Shown here one piece after another: positions 5,540 to 6,698 of a stretch of 6,698 nucleotides of DNA. Within the stretch, counting starts at the first letter, position 1. Every line of letters begins with the position of its first letter. Position numbers and translations under genes: made by a program. The stretch is from assembly GCA_005878635.1 (NCBI GenBank), contig VBLS01000143.1, positions 1 through 6,698 of the forward strand, read 5' to 3'. The stretch comes from Methanobacteriota archaeon (GTDB taxonomy: Archaea > Thermoplasmatota > Thermoplasmata > RBG-16-68-12). Under the pieces are notes generated by a model. That model made no database searches and had not been told where the DNA came from. It saw nothing but the letters and a program-made list of their open reading frames with translations.

Positions 5540-6142
5540 ATGAAACACCGGTTCACGGTCTCGGAAAAGGACAGCGAAGTGCAGTTTCACCGCGTGTCGC
5601 AGGACCTGCTGACACACAACCCCAAGCAGGGCGTCAACTACTGGGGCGGCGCCGAGTACCCCACGATGCTCATCTGGGCCGGCCGGATCTACGACTTCCT
5701 CCGGGTCCTCGAGGGCGTCGTGGGCCATTATCCCGCGCGGATGCAGAGCTATCTCGTCGGATACACCTCGGGCTGGAACGGTGCGGAGGTCAACGCGCGG
5801 CTCCTGACCGACGCGCCGGCGAACGACGGGAAGACGCGGCTCCTCTCCTCGGGAAGCGGCATCTTGTCCGGCGCGGGATGGGGTCGCTGCGAGATCGAAT
5901 ATGACGATGCCACGGGCCAGGTCTATTGGATCTTCCCGGGGGGAACCGCGATCGGCCTCGCGGCGCGACAGGAAGGACGCCGGGACAAGCCCGCCTGCCC
6001 CTTCGTCGCCGGTTTCGTGGCGGGCTGGACGAACCGATCGCTCGGCATGAAGATTGAGTTCCAGGAGTCGAAGTGCGTGAGCATGGGCGACCCCAAGTGC
6101 ATCTTCGAATCCGTGGAATTCCTTCGACCGAAGGCGGAGTAG
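5540..6142 (+). CDS. V4R-domain sensor protein, XylR_N-like N-terminus
   Basis: This 200-residue protein is probably a stand-alone ligand- or metal-sensing module. The C-terminal half is a V4R (4-vinyl reductase) domain with the signature E176-x2-C179-x3-G183-x3-C187-I-F. Together with C153 (in ACPFVAGFVAGW) these residues match, in identity and spacing (23, 3 and 8), the zinc site I recall for the phenol sensor MopR (C155, E178, C181, C189). The N-terminal half (about 40-100: YPTMLIWAGRIYDFLRVLEG, then YLVGYTSGWNGAEVNARL) resembles the XylR_N helical region that precedes V4R in DmpR/XylR/MopR. No AAA+ or DNA-binding domain follows, so the output must pass to a partner, most likely the roadblock protein encoded just upstream in the same operon. 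V4R domains also occur in BchJ and in methanogen proteins, so the ligand (aromatic, lipid or tetrapyrrole) is open. Confidence 0.88.
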   Translation: MKHRFTVSEKDSEVQFHRVSQDLLTHNPKQGVNYWGGAEYPTMLIWAGRIYDFLRVLEGVVGHYPARMQSYLVGYTSGWNGAEVNARLLTDAPANDGKTRLLSSGSGILSGAGWGRCEIEYDDATGQVYWIFPGGTAIGLAARQEGRRDKPACPFVAGFVAGWTNRSLGMKIEFQESKCVSMGDPKCIFESVEFLRPKAE

Positions 6143-6202
6143 GCTTCGTCTCGAAAACGGGCGCTCCTTCGCCAGAAATCCGCGTTGTCCAGGGACGGCA
6201 CG
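6143..6202. other. Convergent intergenic spacer
   Basis: Sixty bases separate two convergent genes. A weak 4-bp inverted repeat (GGCG at 6160-6163, CGCC at 6170-6173) is present, but neither strand has a clear T-rich terminator. Nothing else is seen. Confidence 0.4.
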
Positions 6203-6698
6203 CTAGGTAAACGGACCCGCCGGGGGAGGCGAAGGAGGCGTGCCCGGCTCGGCCGCCGCAAGCTTCCCCTTCCGTCGCCGCCGACGCAGGACGACCGCCA
6301 ACGTGGCCCCCGCCATCGCGCCGACCGTCCCCATCGCGGCCATGAAAGCCCAATTCGGCGCGAAACGGGCGACGATTGATTGAGATCCACCCACGGTCAC
6401 GGATTGAGACGCTGCGGATCCGGTCAAATCCCCCGACCACCCCGCGAAGACGTACAGGAGAGAAGACGGGCGAGCGGTCAGTGTCACGACGTTCCCCGGG
6501 AAGACGAAGAACGTGCCGTTCTTTCCCGACTCCACGATGCCCGTCGTCGAATTGGATGCGTAGGCCACGGAGCCGCCCGAGGTCACGTCGACGGATACCG
6601 GGTATTCGAGCTGGTAGGCCACCGACAGGACGATGGATCGGTTCGCAACCCCGTGCAAGTTCTCTTCGTCCGCGGCCCGCACGAGATAACGCGCATCG
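6203..6698 (-). CDS. Surface protein C-terminus: InlB-type repeat, membrane anchor
   Basis: The frame is open through the right edge, so the true start lies outside; 164 C-terminal residues are visible. A repeat of the divergent InlB B-repeat (Flg_new/bacterial repeat) type covers about residues 32-112: it starts near VSVDVTSGGSVAYAS and ends with VTLTARPSSLLYVFAGWSGD and then SVTVGGSQSIVARF. The GWSGD and A.F positions are diagnostic. A hydrophobic segment follows (about 116-137, WAFMAAMGTVGAMAGATLAV) with a stop-transfer RRRRRKGK, then a Pro/Ala/Gly-rich tail of about 19 residues. By the positive-inside rule the repeat lies outside the cell and the tail inside. Several N-x-S/T sites in the outer part (NRS, NST, NGT) could be glycosylated. 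This is likely a large exported adhesin- or S-layer-associated protein. It converges on the roadblock-V4R operon and is probably unrelated to it. Confidence 0.85.
   Translation of the reverse strand, partial: DARYLVRAADEENLHGVANRSIVLSVAYQLEYPVSVDVTSGGSVAYASNSTTGIVESGKNGTFFVFPGNVVTLTARPSSLLYVFAGWSGDLTGSAASQSVTVGGSQSIVARFAPNWAFMAAMGTVGAMAGATLAVVLRRRRRKGKLAAAEPGTPPSPPPAGPFT

Noticed and set aside
6121..6134. CCTTCG-AC-CGAAGG inverted repeat as a terminator
   Set aside because: It lies within the last codons of the V4R gene, has a very short loop and no T-run after it. It is probably chance or codon-driven.
5790..6440. 216-codon minus-strand frame across the V4R gene end
   Set aside because: Its translation is Arg/Gly/Ser-rich and featureless, and it overlaps two well-supported genes.

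Overview
The window looks like a piece of a GC-rich archaeal chromosome. Three genes have TATA elements centred about 27-37 bases before their start codons. Two of them would be transcribed with essentially no leader (a GTG at 3866 on the minus strand and an ATG at 5092 on the plus strand). The mix of Trp-rich TPR proteins, zinc ribbons, a stand-alone roadblock/LC7 protein and a V4R protein suggests Thermoplasmatota, perhaps one of its high-GC soil or groundwater lineages. That placement is inference; there is no rRNA or marker gene here to prove it.

Left part, minus strand (3866 down to 1): a tightly coupled three-gene operon of TPR proteins. The genes overlap by ATGA at 1320-1323 and again at 403-406. 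The first gene (848 aa) joins an N-terminal Cys4 zinc ribbon, a Pro/Glu-rich spacer, a coiled coil, a helix-hairpin-helix unit, eight in-register TPRs, an acidic linker and two more TPRs. The second (306 aa) is about seven TPRs ending in a Cys4 knuckle. The third runs off the left edge; it starts with a SAP-like segment followed by TPR-like helices. Each protein pairs a TPR scaffold with a different small module of a kind that often binds nucleic acid or metal. No function is known to me for the set.

Middle, plus strand: a GNAT-family N-acetyltransferase (3993-4463), divergent from the TPR operon across a 126-base AT-richer spacer, then an A-type iron-sulfur carrier of the IscA/ErpA/HesB family (4548-4961). 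The carrier has its own palindromic TATA box and a His-rich C-terminal tail.

Right part: a two-gene plus-strand operon coding for a roadblock/LC7 protein (5092-5526) and a stand-alone XylR_N-like/V4R sensor protein (5540-6142). The four zinc ligands known from the phenol sensor MopR appear here with the same spacing. This pair looks like a small-molecule or metal-responsive signalling module, possibly acting on a Ras-like GTPase encoded elsewhere. Convergent to it, on the minus strand, is the C-terminal end of a surface protein (6203-6698, cut by the right edge) with an InlB-type repeat, one membrane anchor and a short Pro-rich tail.

No tRNA, rRNA, CRISPR array, insertion sequence or attachment site was seen. 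Non-coding stretches are all under 135 bases.
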